The notes under the pieces are model-generated. The model was not told where the DNA came from. It was given only the letters and a program-made list of their open reading frames with translations, and searched no databases. From assembly GCA_028023455.1 (NCBI GenBank), contig JAQFVV010006274.1:3846001-3910000 (forward strand): a stretch of 64,000 bases of DNA, read 5' to 3'. The first letter of the stretch is position 1. The number at the start of each line of letters is the position of its first letter. Positions 46,939-59,800 of the stretch are shown one piece after another. The stretch is from Epiperipatus broadwayi. Lineage: Eukaryota > Onychophora > Udeonychophora > Euonychophora > Peripatidae. The translations under genes were made by a program, and so were the position numbers.

Positions 46939-47370
46939 ATGTTGACAAATTTCTTCTTGTTTGGGATTACTTCTTTTCAACGGTTAAAATTTTATAACAC
47001 ATTCACCATCACACATGGAGATTTGCCAAACAAGGATTTAATATTCAGCCATTCTCATCATAAAAGATGGAAGCAGATTCACCATATTGGAGACAACATG
47101 GATCTAGCCACACATTTCAGTAATTACAGCAATGTAGTGAACCTTTCCATGCAGTTATGTAGCAATACAACTTCAGCTTCTACATGGATTACCAGGATCT
47201 TTTTCACTTTGTTACAATTATCTGTTAAACTGCAGATTAAACTTCTCTTACCACTAAACTTATTTTCAGAGATGGCCTGTGTATTTAATAGGCAACTATT
47301 AAATACTACAATATCGATTCTTCTCCAAGATTTAAAACCATATCATAAGTGCGCTGAAATTAAATATTAA
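46939..47370 (+). other. Unrecognised 143-codon open frame
   Basis: Longest uninterrupted frame in the window. It starts MLTNFFLFGITSFQRLKFYN and includes FSHSHHKRWKQIHHIGDNMD, SMQLCSNTTSASTWITRIFF and FSEMACVFNRQLLNTTI. Local GC is above background, and the composition is not low-complexity. The minus strand is also fairly open across 47370-47150 (YGFKSWRRIDIVVFNSCLLN), so the true coding strand, if any, is uncertain; the plus frame may be an antisense shadow of a transposase-like relic. No splice or promoter context is visible. Confidence 0.3.
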
Positions 47371-50300
47371 AATCAATGATTCATAACTCCACATTTTTGG
47401 GGAGCTTACAATTTTACTAATTAACCAAGTACATATTTTTTGTTTATCATATTAGCCAAATCCCTAAACAACTTAATTACAACTTAGTCAACTTAAAAAA
47501 ATGACAATTTATGTTTTTACATCAAAATTATTTCTTTTTAAGGATGTTACAAATTTTTATTTTATTGAATTATATCTTTTTACATAAATACCTAAGCTTT
47601 TAGCAATTGTTGCAGCATATTCCATATTCTCCCCCCATGTGTATAATTTATCATTGGATAATAAATATCAATTCTCAATATTATTTTATCTTTTATTATA
47701 CCAAATTTTTTAATTTTTATAGCACACATTTCACATCAATAAAATAACAGTATATTTATTTATTCAATGTTCCTTTTCTCTAAATAAACAAATAAAATGC
47801 TCATTCTTGATAGTTCCCTTTTCCATCTTTTTACTTAACTACGAATTGCAGGTTTATTAACTCATGTATATATTTTATTTGCTAATCATTAATGAAGATT
47901 TGAGAGATTTTTCTAAAAGGAATTCCTCATTTATTATTTGACAGTTTAAAATTTAGTAATTGATTTAGTCATATGTGATGAGCAATCACAGGATTCATTT
48001 AGGGATATTTCTTTTTAAAAAATATTAATTATATAATAATTTGTTTTACACATTTATTTTAATATTTATAAAACATACTTTACCACCTTTTTGCCATTTA
48101 ATGTAAACTTTAGAAAACAATAATAGTTTCTAGGTGACAGTGCTTAATAAATCTCTATCCTGTGTTTTTTGTCCAAAACGTTCAGGCTTATTTCAAGATT
48201 ATATAGCTTTCATCATTGAGGAGCATTTGATTTTGGAACTGTGCAACTGAATCTTAGGATAGGTCATATAATGTCTTATTGTTTAACATTAATAAAAATG
48301 AGAAAATGTAATATGGTATTATTTGCATTTGGTTGCTTTATATACATAGAGAGCCTTGCTTGGATTTCTTTTATAATCTAATATTTAAAAATGTAATTAA
48401 TATTATAATGATAAGCTTAATCTTTTAATTCTTTCACATGAAATAATTCACTTGAGAAATTCTTCACCACTTGTTGGGAGTATTTTATTTTTAAAATGTT
48501 TTATATCATATATATTTTGTTCTAAAGTTTTTAAGATAATTCATTATTGTAAGTCTGATGCCAGTCATTTTCACAACTTGGAGAAAATAATTTGAACAAC
48601 AAAAAAATTGATTTTTTATGAGTTTATTAAGATACATGATTATTATTGTACAATTATTTTGTAATAATTATTAAAAATCAAAAACATAAATTATTACTTA
48701 TTTATTTTGAGTGTAAATGTTTTATTTTAAAAAATATGATGTTATATTTTTGGACAATACATATTATCCATAGAGCATTTACAAACTGTTTGCTAACATG
48801 CAATCAGGAGAATCAATGACCATCTGTGTGAATATACTGCAATATTGTAAAAATTATTTAAAAATTTATGATATATTTTATTTATTTACATTTTAAAAAC
48901 AAATGTCAAAAAAAGATTCTCTCAGTTTTCTGTAAATGAAGTTGCTCTTCCCAACAACAATGATGAAATGCATTTATTGTTTTGATTACATGTAATTTTT
49001 GTAATATTTTCCCAAGTCAAATGTGATTATTTAAAATTTACTTCATTTGTAAACAAAAATATTTAAAGAATGAAGTCAAATTGATTATATTCTGATAAAT
49101 AATAATGGTTTAATCTTAAATTTAATGTGTGATGGTTAATTTTCTTTTTTATAATTAAAAGTAGTTTTGCATCAAGTGATTTCACATAGTATAAAAATGT
49201 AATGACTAAAATTATACATAGCTGAAACCATCTATTAATTTAATTTTAAAATCTTAATATATGAATTTTTTATGGTTTTTTTTCTGTTATAAAGAAAAAA
49301 GTTTTTTTTTAATTCTTTAAAAGACTTTTTCTCCATTAGAGATAGTCATTGTATGCTTTCTTTTTCAAATAAAAGTTATTGATTATTTCTCTATCCTTTT
49401 TAAATATTTTTTCAAAAACATAAGTTTAAAAAATGAAAGTTCTCTAAAACATTACTTTTGAAAAAAAATGTTAATAAATAAATAAATAATAATAGTCAAT
49501 AGTCGTGATTTCAAAACAAAAGAAGGTTTTGACATGAGGCATATCCAGCTGATGTTATGTAAATACTCATTTGAGTAATTTTTATTTTAAAAACTCATAT
49601 TTTTAATAAAATAATGTAAGCATCTAATATATTTTTTACAAATAAATGTTTAATTTTATATAAAAAAATTAATATACAAATAAATAAAATTGTATGTAAA
49701 TTTAATTGTTTACTTTTTGATGACTCTTTAAATTGTCAATCAAAAATTGTCATCTATGGATTAAAATTATAATAAAAATTTGAAATATTTTAAAACTTCA
49801 AAAATAATTTGACATCTTTTTTAATTCATTTTTTTCACCATTTAATAATTGCATTAGAAAAAAACAATAGTATCCTTCATTGGAAAGAGATCTTTTTCAC
49901 AGTTACCATTTGGTTAAAAATATATTATGAAGAAAAGTATTTAAAAAAAATATAAGTCATATTACCATTTTAAAAATATATTACAAAATGGAATAAATTA
50001 TCTATAATGTGATGTGTACACAGTTTTTTTGTCTATGCTTTTTCAAAGATAACTGGTGTTAAATGATTGAACCATGGTGAGGTAATTAATGATTTTAAAG
50101 GGCAGATGAGATTAGAAGATCAATATTTCTCATCTCAAACAATATAACAGAAGGTATAGTGAAACTATTATGTTTATAAAGAAAAAAATCTTATAATATA
50201 ACAATAAATTGCTTCTAATAAGTTATTTAGTATGATCCTGGACACAAAATGTATCATATTCAGAAATATGCTATTTAAAAAAAAAAAAAAAATTATGCTA

Positions 50301-50956
50301 ATTTTTTATTTTTAGTATCATTGAAGTAATTTTTGAAATGATTTTTGATTGGTTAGAAGAAAAAAATTCAAAAATTATCAAATTGCATTATCATGTGTCA
50401 TTTCATATACAGAAGAGAGAAAAAAAAATGGAGAAATAATTCAAGATCATAAAAAAATAAAAAGGATTTTTTAAATTAAAAACAAAAAAAAATTTATCAA
50501 GTTTTATTTTAGCTAACTCATTGTTTTGCTTAACTATCAGTTCCTTACAATGTTTATTTGGAAAAGAAATTGTTTATTATTTACAAATTGTTTATTTTTT
50601 AAATCACTTTTTTTTTTTTTGATAATTCTTAGCTGTTGTTTTAGACGTGGCTTTTTATATTGAAGTTATCCAGTTTGATTTTAGATCTGGATAAAACAAA
50701 TCATATTCAAAAAAGTGTTTTTAGTCTTATACTGGCTTTCCATTAATCACCTAAAGTAATTTGTTTTTGAGTCTCTGGATTATCTTTAATCCCATTTATT
50801 CCCAAAAATTAGCATTCTATTGTGTGAATATTTATAATAGATATTTAAATATTTTTTGGATAATATATATATATTTACAGTGTAAATTTATTATTTTATA
50901 ATATATATGTAAATGTATGTGCGTGTAACTTGTTCACCTTTTCATTTCTTACGTTC
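47371..50956. other. AT-rich DNA, nothing recognised
   Basis: Only homopolymer runs and TA-rich stretches; no frame or repeat of note. Confidence 0.55.
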
Positions 50957-50975
50957 AAAGCTTTACTAATGAATT

Positions 50976-51087
50976 GTCTTGTGTTGTTAGCCGAGAGGTA
51001 TCGCAGACGCCATGCAAGCAGGTAGTTGGTTGCAGACGGGTGTGGGTTCGCGTCCCGGCAGATGCTATGACATATGGAAAAGAAAAA
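50976..51087 (+). mobile_element. tRNA-derived SINE with 19-bp target-site duplication
   Basis: The 112-bp insert is flanked by the perfect direct repeat AAAGCTTTACTAATGAATT (50957-50975 and 51088-51106). It contains an A-box-like TTAGCCGAGAGGTATCGC and a B box GGGTTCGCGTCCCGG, hence an internal Pol III promoter. It ends with GATGCTATGACATATGG and an A-rich tail. The perfect duplication and GC-rich body indicate a recent insertion. The tail is shared with the SINE at 38481-38565 while the tRNA-derived head differs. SINEs are mobilised by LINE machinery; the length of the duplication fits LINE-type target-primed insertion. Confidence 0.88.
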
Positions 51088-51106
51088 AAAGCTTTACTAA
51101 TGAATT

Positions 51107-54100
51107 AAATCTTATTTACTAATAAATTAATATGTATGTTGACAGAAATGGTTACCTTTCTAAATAGATCTTGAAACAGAAGAAATATGGGGGAATGCAA
51201 CATTATCAAATGCCAGAAATATTTATTTTTGTATATAATTATTATATACATAGTGAATAAAAATGTATTGAATGTTGAAATTCTAAAAAATTAAGGAGAG
51301 GAACATTCATTGTAAAAGTATTGATTTTTGTGATAAATTTGCCATAAATAATAGTAATAATAATAATAATGCAAATGTTAATTTTCTATTCACTACTATC
51401 AATATAAATAATCAGTCGTAGCGAATTACCTCTTATGGATATATACATATTTATATACTCATAAAAACACACCTACATATTTATGTAAACAAATTTTATT
51501 CTTGTTTTGTTTAGATCCTTATATTTCTTTCTTTTTTTTACGATTTGGTTTGATAATATATGACTGGTTATTACAAGATGTTAGTTTAAATGAAACACAC
51601 ATTAACTTTTTTTTTTTTATCTTTTAATCTTAACAACATTTTTCAATTGCTTACAACATAAAAATTGTAATCGGTGAATATTTCTAGTATATAAAAATAA
51701 TTTATCTTTTAAAAAATAATATAAAACCATACAATTAGATTACAAGTTCACATGAAATTGCCTTGCCTTAAACTTTAAAAAAAAAATAATGATTTATTGA
51801 GGTTTAATTTCAAGGAAGTAATTCTGTTATATTGTCTTTAGAGTGTTTACCTATTTGTTTCTAGTGTATTCATAGCCTTCAGTAGTAAACATAGACAATA
51901 TTGAAAGATAAAAGTGACCCACATAAACAGGTTTCGAAAACATAGTTAATCTTCCAGTGTCAGTTTGTCTAGATTTGATACAGATTTTGATTTATTGATA
52001 ACTTAATAAAAATAATTACAGATATTATATCAAAACAAAATAACACAGACTACTCTGTTTTACAATACAATTGCATTTGATAATAATTTAATTTATGTTA
52101 CATCACTACTTGTGAGCTATCCATGCAAGCATTAGAAATCAAAAGATATCAAAAAATAATGTCCAGATACGAAACTAATTTTTTAAACTATCCAACATTT
52201 TATGCTTTTCAAGTGAATGGTTTGAAATTTCAAATACCATATGGTTGTCAATTCAGATATGTTTGCGCATGTTTAGCTATATTGTTCAGACATTAGGCAG
52301 TAGTTATATACATGTATTATAATAAATTTACATAGTGAAAAAAATATTTGAAAAATATTGCATATTGATGTACAAAATTAAGTCAAATTATATATGTATT
52401 TTAATGCTTTATTATATTTATATTTTTTAAATCTTTAATACTATTATGTGATGTGAAGTTTAGTATCATAAAGATATTTGTTTTAAGTTAATATAGGCTT
52501 TTACTTTAAAAATTTTAGCTAATTCTTAATCAGGTGAAGTTTTAATTAAGCATTGTTCTTTTTATTTTGTTATTTTTAGCTTTGAAATCTTTTTGATTTT
52601 TAAAATTTTGATTTACCAAAGGTTTGTGAGAAATAAGTTTACAAGGGGATTATTAATAGTTTTAACAAGGCTGTAAACCTTAGCAATGAGCGTCTGAAAA
52701 AATCGTCACTAGGGACCTCTGTAGGTCTTTAAAACACATGCTTACGCTATGAAGAAAAGAGAGAATATATATTTTTACTTTTATTTTTAATAGTTCATTC
52801 TCTAAAATTTCTATACCATTAAATGTTAAACTTAATTTCTGTTTTTAATTAGTTCAATGAATAATTAAGTGTATTTTAGATCCATTTTTTTATTATTTGA
52901 AAATTATAGTGCTGTTGTACTGCACAACAAAATGTTTATTTTAACCACTAATAATAATTTGATGTTTTGACTTCTATCCAGAAAAAGTATATTTTAGAGA
53001 TTATGTTGCCTGTGTTGTAGGTATGCTTTCAAAAAAAAAATCATTGATTTATTTGTTTTATTTTACATACAAAAAAAAAATCAATTTATAAAAATCTGCC
53101 ATTAATGTATTTTAGCATGATTTTTTTACAATTTTCAATTAAGAAAAATGGTCCAGAGTATGTTTATAATATCAATCAGTATTGTACACATGCTTTTTGG
53201 CTATCCTGTATTATGACATTGTTTCAAGTCCTTTATGATCCAATCAAAATTTCCATATTGATAATCGTTTACTATTGAAATATTAATTATTTATTGTATT
53301 TAAATAAGGATACACATTTTCTAAAGTAATTCTGATTTTTATCAGGTATGGAGCTCAGCGTGGGTATGGAGATTTAGGCATTTTGATATCTCTAGCTCAT
53401 AAAAAGCATGCATAATGATAGTTGTGAACTGATTTTCTGCATTTATAATATGGTGGTACCAGCCAAGATGAGGTGTACTCTGATAAAAACTAAGAATCTA
53501 GAAAATGTATGTACGTATTTACCTTACTTCTGCTGAATTAATAATAAAGGTTTCATTAATATACATATCCATATCAATGAAAGGTTCTTTAAACAATAAT
53601 CTAGATCAAAAACTTGCTAATACTATTGCTGATGCTTTAAAAAATACGATATTTTTTTGGTGGGTGGAGTGCTAATAAAACGTTGAATATTATATAAACC
53701 CTCTATTAGATGTTTGACAATTTTTTTAAAAGAATTTTTGATATAATTAATTTCCAAACATTGCTCAAAATATTTTGACATTCACTACTCAGAAAAACAT
53801 TGCTGGGAATTGGAGACAGGTAAGTTAATTTGACTTAAAATATTGTAGGTTTTTCCTGTTCTGATCGGAATTAAAATAGCCATATTCTTTTATGAATTGC
53901 TGCTAATGAAATCTGTTTTAATATAACAGTGAACTTTTATATATATTTTTTTATCTGTAAACTTCTTTAATTGCATTAATTATGTAAAAAAAAATGTCTT
54001 AACAAAAATATTTAGTGAGTGAAGAACTAATTATAATGTTTTTTTGTATTTTGAAAAGAGTTGAGATGGTTTAAAAGAAGACTGTTCATATAAAACTGAT

Positions 54101-54409
54101 AGGTTCATTTTCATTGCTGATTTGAAGGCTTTTATGAAATATATACATATATGTGAAAGCAGTTCAAAAGAATAGCTTTTCTTTAAAAGATTCAAATTAC
54201 TTTGAACAAGTAGACTCTGAATCAGAAAAATATTTTTATAGTTAAAGTGCTATTCACTTTTTACAGTCTTGAATATAAATAATAGTTATAATTCAGTGAA
54301 TTTTTGCATGTCATTCAGGTGAAAAATATATTTTCAATTTTTGAAAGAACCCTAAAATCTTTCAGGCCTTAAACTAAAATAAAAATTATCATTAATTCAT
54401 TATTTATTT
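51107..54409. other. AT-rich DNA, nothing firmly recognised
   Basis: No recognised gene. Contains the candidate microexon at 53793-53819, listed separately, and small GC-richer spots near 52670-52750 and 53345-53400 without identifiable content. Confidence 0.5.
53793..53819 (+). other. Candidate 27-nt microexon, unproven
   Basis: The sequence CACTACTCAG precedes, and a perfect consensus donor CAG-GTAAGT follows, a 27-nt block (AAAAACATTGCTGGG, then AATTGGAGACAG). Its length is a multiple of three and one frame encodes KNIAGNWRQ. A perfect nine-base donor is rare by chance in such AT-rich DNA. The upstream pyrimidine tract is weak and the exon has no known neighbours. Confidence 0.22.
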
Positions 54410-55780
54410 TCAGTCCATTGAAGGATGAAGGTGTCTCCAAATTTAATCCAATTTCTTCAGTCCATCGCTTTTTTTCTCTCAACATTATTAAGCCATTTTC
54501 TTTTCTCAAAAATCCAAATCATGTGTAATCTTTTTCTGTGGCTTTATTAATCTCTTGGGGATCCAGACTGTGTTTTCATTTGTGCTTCTTTTGTCATTTC
54601 TTCTCTTGTTATTCCCAACATATATTTCTCCAAACTTAGCTGTGTGGTCTGAAGTCTTTTTATTGATTTTTTACATTAAGTGTCTACAGATAGCCATGTT
54701 TTGATCATCTTTCTCATTTTCAACTAATATTGATCAACTGCATGATAAAAGCTCCAAATTTCTGATTTATAGCCTCTCTTCTCCATATCATCATAACACA
54801 TTTTTTTATTTCATTCATCCATCTCAAATGTATGATCTCTTTCTAGATTTTTTACAATCTCTTGGAATTTAGTTACAACTGTCCATTTAGTATCTTCCTT
54901 CAGTGATGTTAGTATCACATTTGTTTTTTACCAGGTATTTCATTTTTGATCTCTTCTTGTTACTCCTAATATACATTTCTTCATGCTTCATTGAGTCATT
55001 GTAAGTTTTTACATTGCCCTCTTATTAAGTGTCTCTGATTCTTAAATAAGAGAACTGGCAAAACACATCTATTAAAACTTTTCTTTTTAAATACGTAGGC
55101 ATATTTCCTTTTAATATTAAATTATTTCTACCATAAGTACTCCAACCAAGCTTAATTCTATTCTTAATTTTATTCATTAAGTTTCCATTTGTAGTAATAA
55201 TCTGACCAAGATATGTTTAGTTATTAACTTTTTCTAACTCATCATTTTCAATCTTTATTTTCTTTTTGTAAGAAAATCTATTGAACATTATTTTAGTCTT
55301 TTTAGCATTTACTTTTAGTCCTTTTTTATTTTCATCAGGTAACTCTTGCAACATTTCCTGAAGCTGAAAGGATTATTTACAAAACAGTTACATTATCTGC
55401 AAAATCTAGATGACTTAAATAATGTCTCTTTACTTTTACTTCCCCAGATTCTCATTTTAATTTACAAAATACTTTTTGCAAAACTGTTGTAAAAACTATT
55501 GGAGATACACAGTTATTCTGTCATATACTCTTCTTAATGTTAATCTTTTTTAGAATTATTATGTATTCTAAACATTGCTGTTGTGTTTTAATAATTATTC
55601 TTCAGAATATGACAATATCCTGGATCTATATCTTGATGATCCAATGCTTTAATTACTGAAGAAATACTTATAGAATCAAATGCCTTTTCATAATTTATAA
55701 ATCTAAAGCATAATGTCAATTCTAGTCATAATTCAAACCAATCCTAGCTTTAAAAGAGGTTAATTTTGATAATAGTTGTT
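54410..55780 (-). pseudogene. RTE LINE reverse transcriptase, 3' two-thirds, heavily decayed
   Basis: The minus-strand translation, with many frame changes, runs from an RT motif A (YEKAFDSISISSVIKALDHQ near 55700) through a CVSPIVFTTVLQKVF block (motif B region), YLSHLDFADN near 55420 (the FADD active site with the second D changed to N), and NNYTYLGQIITTNGNLMNKI near 55215-55180. It continues with IKLGWSTYGRNNLILKGNMP and finally, near 54650-54440, SLEKYMLGITREEMTKEA and WIKFGDTFILQWTE, equivalent to the RTE C-terminus W-x-x-x-GEAYVQQWTE. A 3'-terminal part seems duplicated (54440-54660 and 54660-55050 both carry the ERSMLGI-type region). Clearly inactive. Confidence 0.8.
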
Positions 55781-56034
55781 AAAATTATACTAAGCCATAT
55801 TTTTTTATATATATTCAGTTAATCATTTTTATAAATTACTTAAAGCCCACATTTAGAATTCTCTTTTTCAATAATATAAACATAAATTGTTTAAAGTGTT
55901 GAAGATGAAGAGGTTATCACTATATGACAGATTATAGCAATCGGAGTAATTTGAAATATCTTTTGATCCCATTGAAGAATAAATACAAAACAAAAATAAT
56001 TAATCAATTTGATTATTAAAAACAAGAATATGAG

Positions 56035-56122
56035 CTAGTAATAACATACTATTTGATTTGTTAACTTCACAGTAAAGGCTAATAATAACACATCATTTGA
56101 TTCTTTAACTTCACATTATGAT
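56035..56122 (+). repeat. Short imperfect tandem duplication (about 44 nt)
   Basis: TAATAACATACTATTTGATT...TTAACTTCACA is followed by TAATAACACATCATTTGATT...TTAACTTCACA, a two-copy tandem with a few differences. Confidence 0.75.
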
Positions 56123-56835
56123 AAAACAAGAATAGTTCTCTATTCAAGTTGACTATTGTTGGCAGTAGAGTAGACCACTGCTCTCATGTTAAGTAATAAG
56201 CTTATTTCTGTTAATGCTATATGTTTACAATCATAAATAAATATTTATTAATGTTTTAATTGTTATATTTGTAAATGTTTTTCATAATATGCTTAATAAT
56301 TTAACTGAAAGTAGCTTCTATATCTATAAGATAATAATCGACTATTTGGAAAATCTTTGTTATCATATTATTCAATTAATCTTTCATCTTAAGTTTTGTA
56401 TTTACATTTTAGTTTTTATAATCTGTTGCAATTAGCTTTTTTCCTACTTTCTTCTTTATTTATTTGTTCTTTCTCTACTGATCAGTTTTTTGTATATATG
56501 GAGAATTAGTATTCTGTATGGACTTTTCCTCTGTGACATTTTGATATACTTATCATTTTACCCTCATTGAGGGAGATGTCAAGATAAAAATGGCACTATG
56601 GATATCAAGTTTATATATAAAATTTTATGATTAGTTGCTCTAGCTTATGTAATATTCAGGCGATCAAATGACTGGGCGTGCATAACATATCCATTTGCTT
56701 GATTAAATTTGAATTTGTTTTCTTTTTTACTTTTGTCAGGTCGAAATTGCTTAGGAACCATTACTTCTTAAGCTGTCACTCTATTTCTGAACTATAAACT
56801 ACATAATGAAATATTGTTTATAAATTTTGAAAATC

Positions 56836-56883
56836 ATGATATAATTCAAACCAACCCTAGCTTTAAAAGAAGTTAATTCTGTC
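56836..56883 (-). pseudogene. Small RTE fragment
   Basis: ATAATTCAAACCAACCCTAG and CTTTAAAAGAAGTTAATT repeat, with few changes, the stretch at about 55730-55775 just upstream of the RTE YEKAFDS motif, so it is a further scrap of the same family. Confidence 0.5.
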
Positions 56884-59800
56884 GTTTTTCTGATTCAAAG
56901 AAGAAACTTTGATTATAGTAGGTTCTTTGTAGAACTTAAATTTTGATATATGAACAAAAGTATATCTAATATTCAACTTCTACTGAAATGTTTCATCAAT
57001 TCAAAAAAAAGGATAAATTATTATTAGTAATTGATTAATATTTCAAGTTTTATTAAAATATAATGAACATTTTTATAATATTAAAAATGTAGATATATGC
57101 GGTAAATGTGCACATACTTCCAAATATATGAGGATCATCAGTATGTGTATTATATCTATATAATACAATGTTGCTTCTTATATCAAGATATTTGAGTTAT
57201 TAATCTCAATCTATTCAACTAACCACAATTAATTGAAACAAATTATCATGCTATGACAGTACATCAAAATTTAGGAGTTTTGTCTTCTAATAATATAATA
57301 GTTGTACATTAGAAGTAAAATTTTAAACAAAGAGTAGGAAATCAAATAAAAGATATTGTTATAAAGAAAATTTGATTTCTTTTGTCTTTTGACAGAAATT
57401 TGAAAAATGTTGATGTAACATGATAACAGACATGACATCATTGCTAGCTCGTTAATGACTAATTGAAGAATACATACTGAATATTTCTCTTTTGCACCAT
57501 TTGCAGATAGTGATGGGAATTTTTTATTTTTTTTTAAATTTATCTTTTTTCTTTTGCCACCAAAATTTTCAGATATCATTAGAACTTTGTTACCTATGAC
57601 CTTCTCTACAAGTCCTGAACAGTCATGATTTTAAAAGTGTTTACTTTTAATATAATAATTAATAGTTTGATAATAATATTGACTACTTAATTTAAACATA
57701 AATACAGATACACCAATTGATATATATATAGATAATGGTATATAATAATTTAAACATTAATTTTTACAATTAAAAATATTCACTTAAATGTATGTGACGA
57801 TATCTATATACATATATACAAAACTATGCTTAACATAAAGACAATGCAGAGACTTTAGTCCATATAATTCAAGTATGGAGAGATATATGTTGGCAGTAAC
57901 AAAGAGGGATCGATAATATTAGGAGCAAACATATATTACTGAAAGAATTAAGAAGCTCAAATGGATATGAGATTCTAGAAGTGATGGCAATAGTTGGACA
58001 ATTGAATTCTTAAACTAGATTTCAAGAGACTATAAATGACCTAGAAAAATATGTATGAAATAGATGGATATGTTAAGGAAGTTACTGAAGTGATACAAAG
58101 AGAAACTATGGTTCAGAGAGGATGCATTAAATTTAGAGAGATCTTTAACTTTCAGCTGATTAGTAATAATTTAAAATAATGATTATGACAACTTTAAATA
58201 TGTCAAAAGTGAAAAAAAAAAGTTTTAGAACTATGTGCTTGGATTGTCTAATTTTGTTATCTGCTTACAAAAAATGTAAGTGGATGTATATAATGTATTG
58301 TTTGGGATCATCTTCTTTTATGTAGATATCTTTGATGTACATTTTTGTCTTTTGAAAATTATCTGATCAATAACATTTCATTCTGAATTTTGCAGAATAA
58401 AATGTTAAATCATATATAACCTTTTACTCAATAAGAATACTCATCAAAGATTAATATTTATATCATAAACATTGTGAAAACTTACTCATGACTATTAGTT
58501 TTCTTTTGTTTATGCATTATATACTTTTTGTGATGGACACTTATATACATTTACAATGTGTGTTTGGTTTTTTTGCAGTCATTGCAATTTGATTGTATTT
58601 AATGCTTATATATATATAAACTAGCATACATTATAATATCTCTGTTCTCTAATCGTTTTTTTTTCCAGTTGTACAAAGGGAAATAAAAATATATAGTTTT
58701 CATATTAGTAATGTATTAAACACTGTAATTTTATATCTGGATCACATTTATTGGAATTTTTTTATTCAATTTGAAAAATTATTAAGCTGCTTTTCCCTAA
58801 ATAGATCTTAATATCCACATTGATCAAAAGGATTTATTGAATGTTGAATTTGAAATTATCATAGTATCAAGTTAGAAAATGCCATATTTTGATATTTTTA
58901 AAAAAATGCAGAATTTGCATATTGTCCTTATCAGTATCACGCTGGTATCGTACAAATATTGCAGTTGTAGAAATGAAATGAATTAAATATAATTAGTCAA
59001 GGTATCAAATTTTCAAACATATTTTTAAAACTAATTTTTTTATAAAAAAAAAAATTCACAATTGAAATTAAATTATCAGAATTGTAAAATGTTGCAAAAA
59101 TGTAATTTTCTGAAAAATACAGATTTTTGAAAGTGTCTGCATTTTTATAATTATACAATAATACTTTGTTTCTTTATTGACAAATAAATTGTATACTTAT
59201 TAGCTATAAATCTGTATGCTTTAAAGTTATTTTAGAATAAATATATATGTATATTATATCATTATATTGTTACATGATAAAAATGATGATGCTGGGAAAT
59301 GATCAATATAATTTGAATAAAACATAACCCATCATTGGTCACCATTTTGTAATGGAATATTGATTATAATATGGTATGAGAATATAAAAACTCTAGTATG
59401 TTTCAGAATTGAGACATCATTCATACCAATATAAAACTAGCCTAAATATAGACTGCCATTTTATAACAACCCTAAAGTTAATTTGGCATTTTATAACAAT
59501 TACCACCTGTATATGACAATAATTGACAGTTATCTAAGCCAAAGATAGATATTAAGTTATATTAGTTCATAAAATTTATGATCCCCATTTCAAAGAAGAT
59601 TAAAAGTAATTAATACAAATCATCCTGTCTAATGGCAGAACAAAATCTATTAAGATTTTTGTAACCAGACAAGATAAGCCAATTAATCATCAACCCTGAA
59701 CTAATGGAATTATTTTTACAAGCAATATTGATTTAGATAAGTAAACAAATATTTAAATGTAATGACAAATATAAAATTTATATCTAATTGGACTTAATTA

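Noticed and set aside
50976-51060. Genuine tRNA gene
   Set aside because: A and B boxes are present but the cloverleaf is incomplete, and the block is an insertion with target-site duplication and A-rich tail, so it is a SINE.
57271-57579. 102-codon minus-strand frame
   Set aside because: Lys/Asn/Ile/Tyr-rich composition expected from random AT-rich DNA; no motif.
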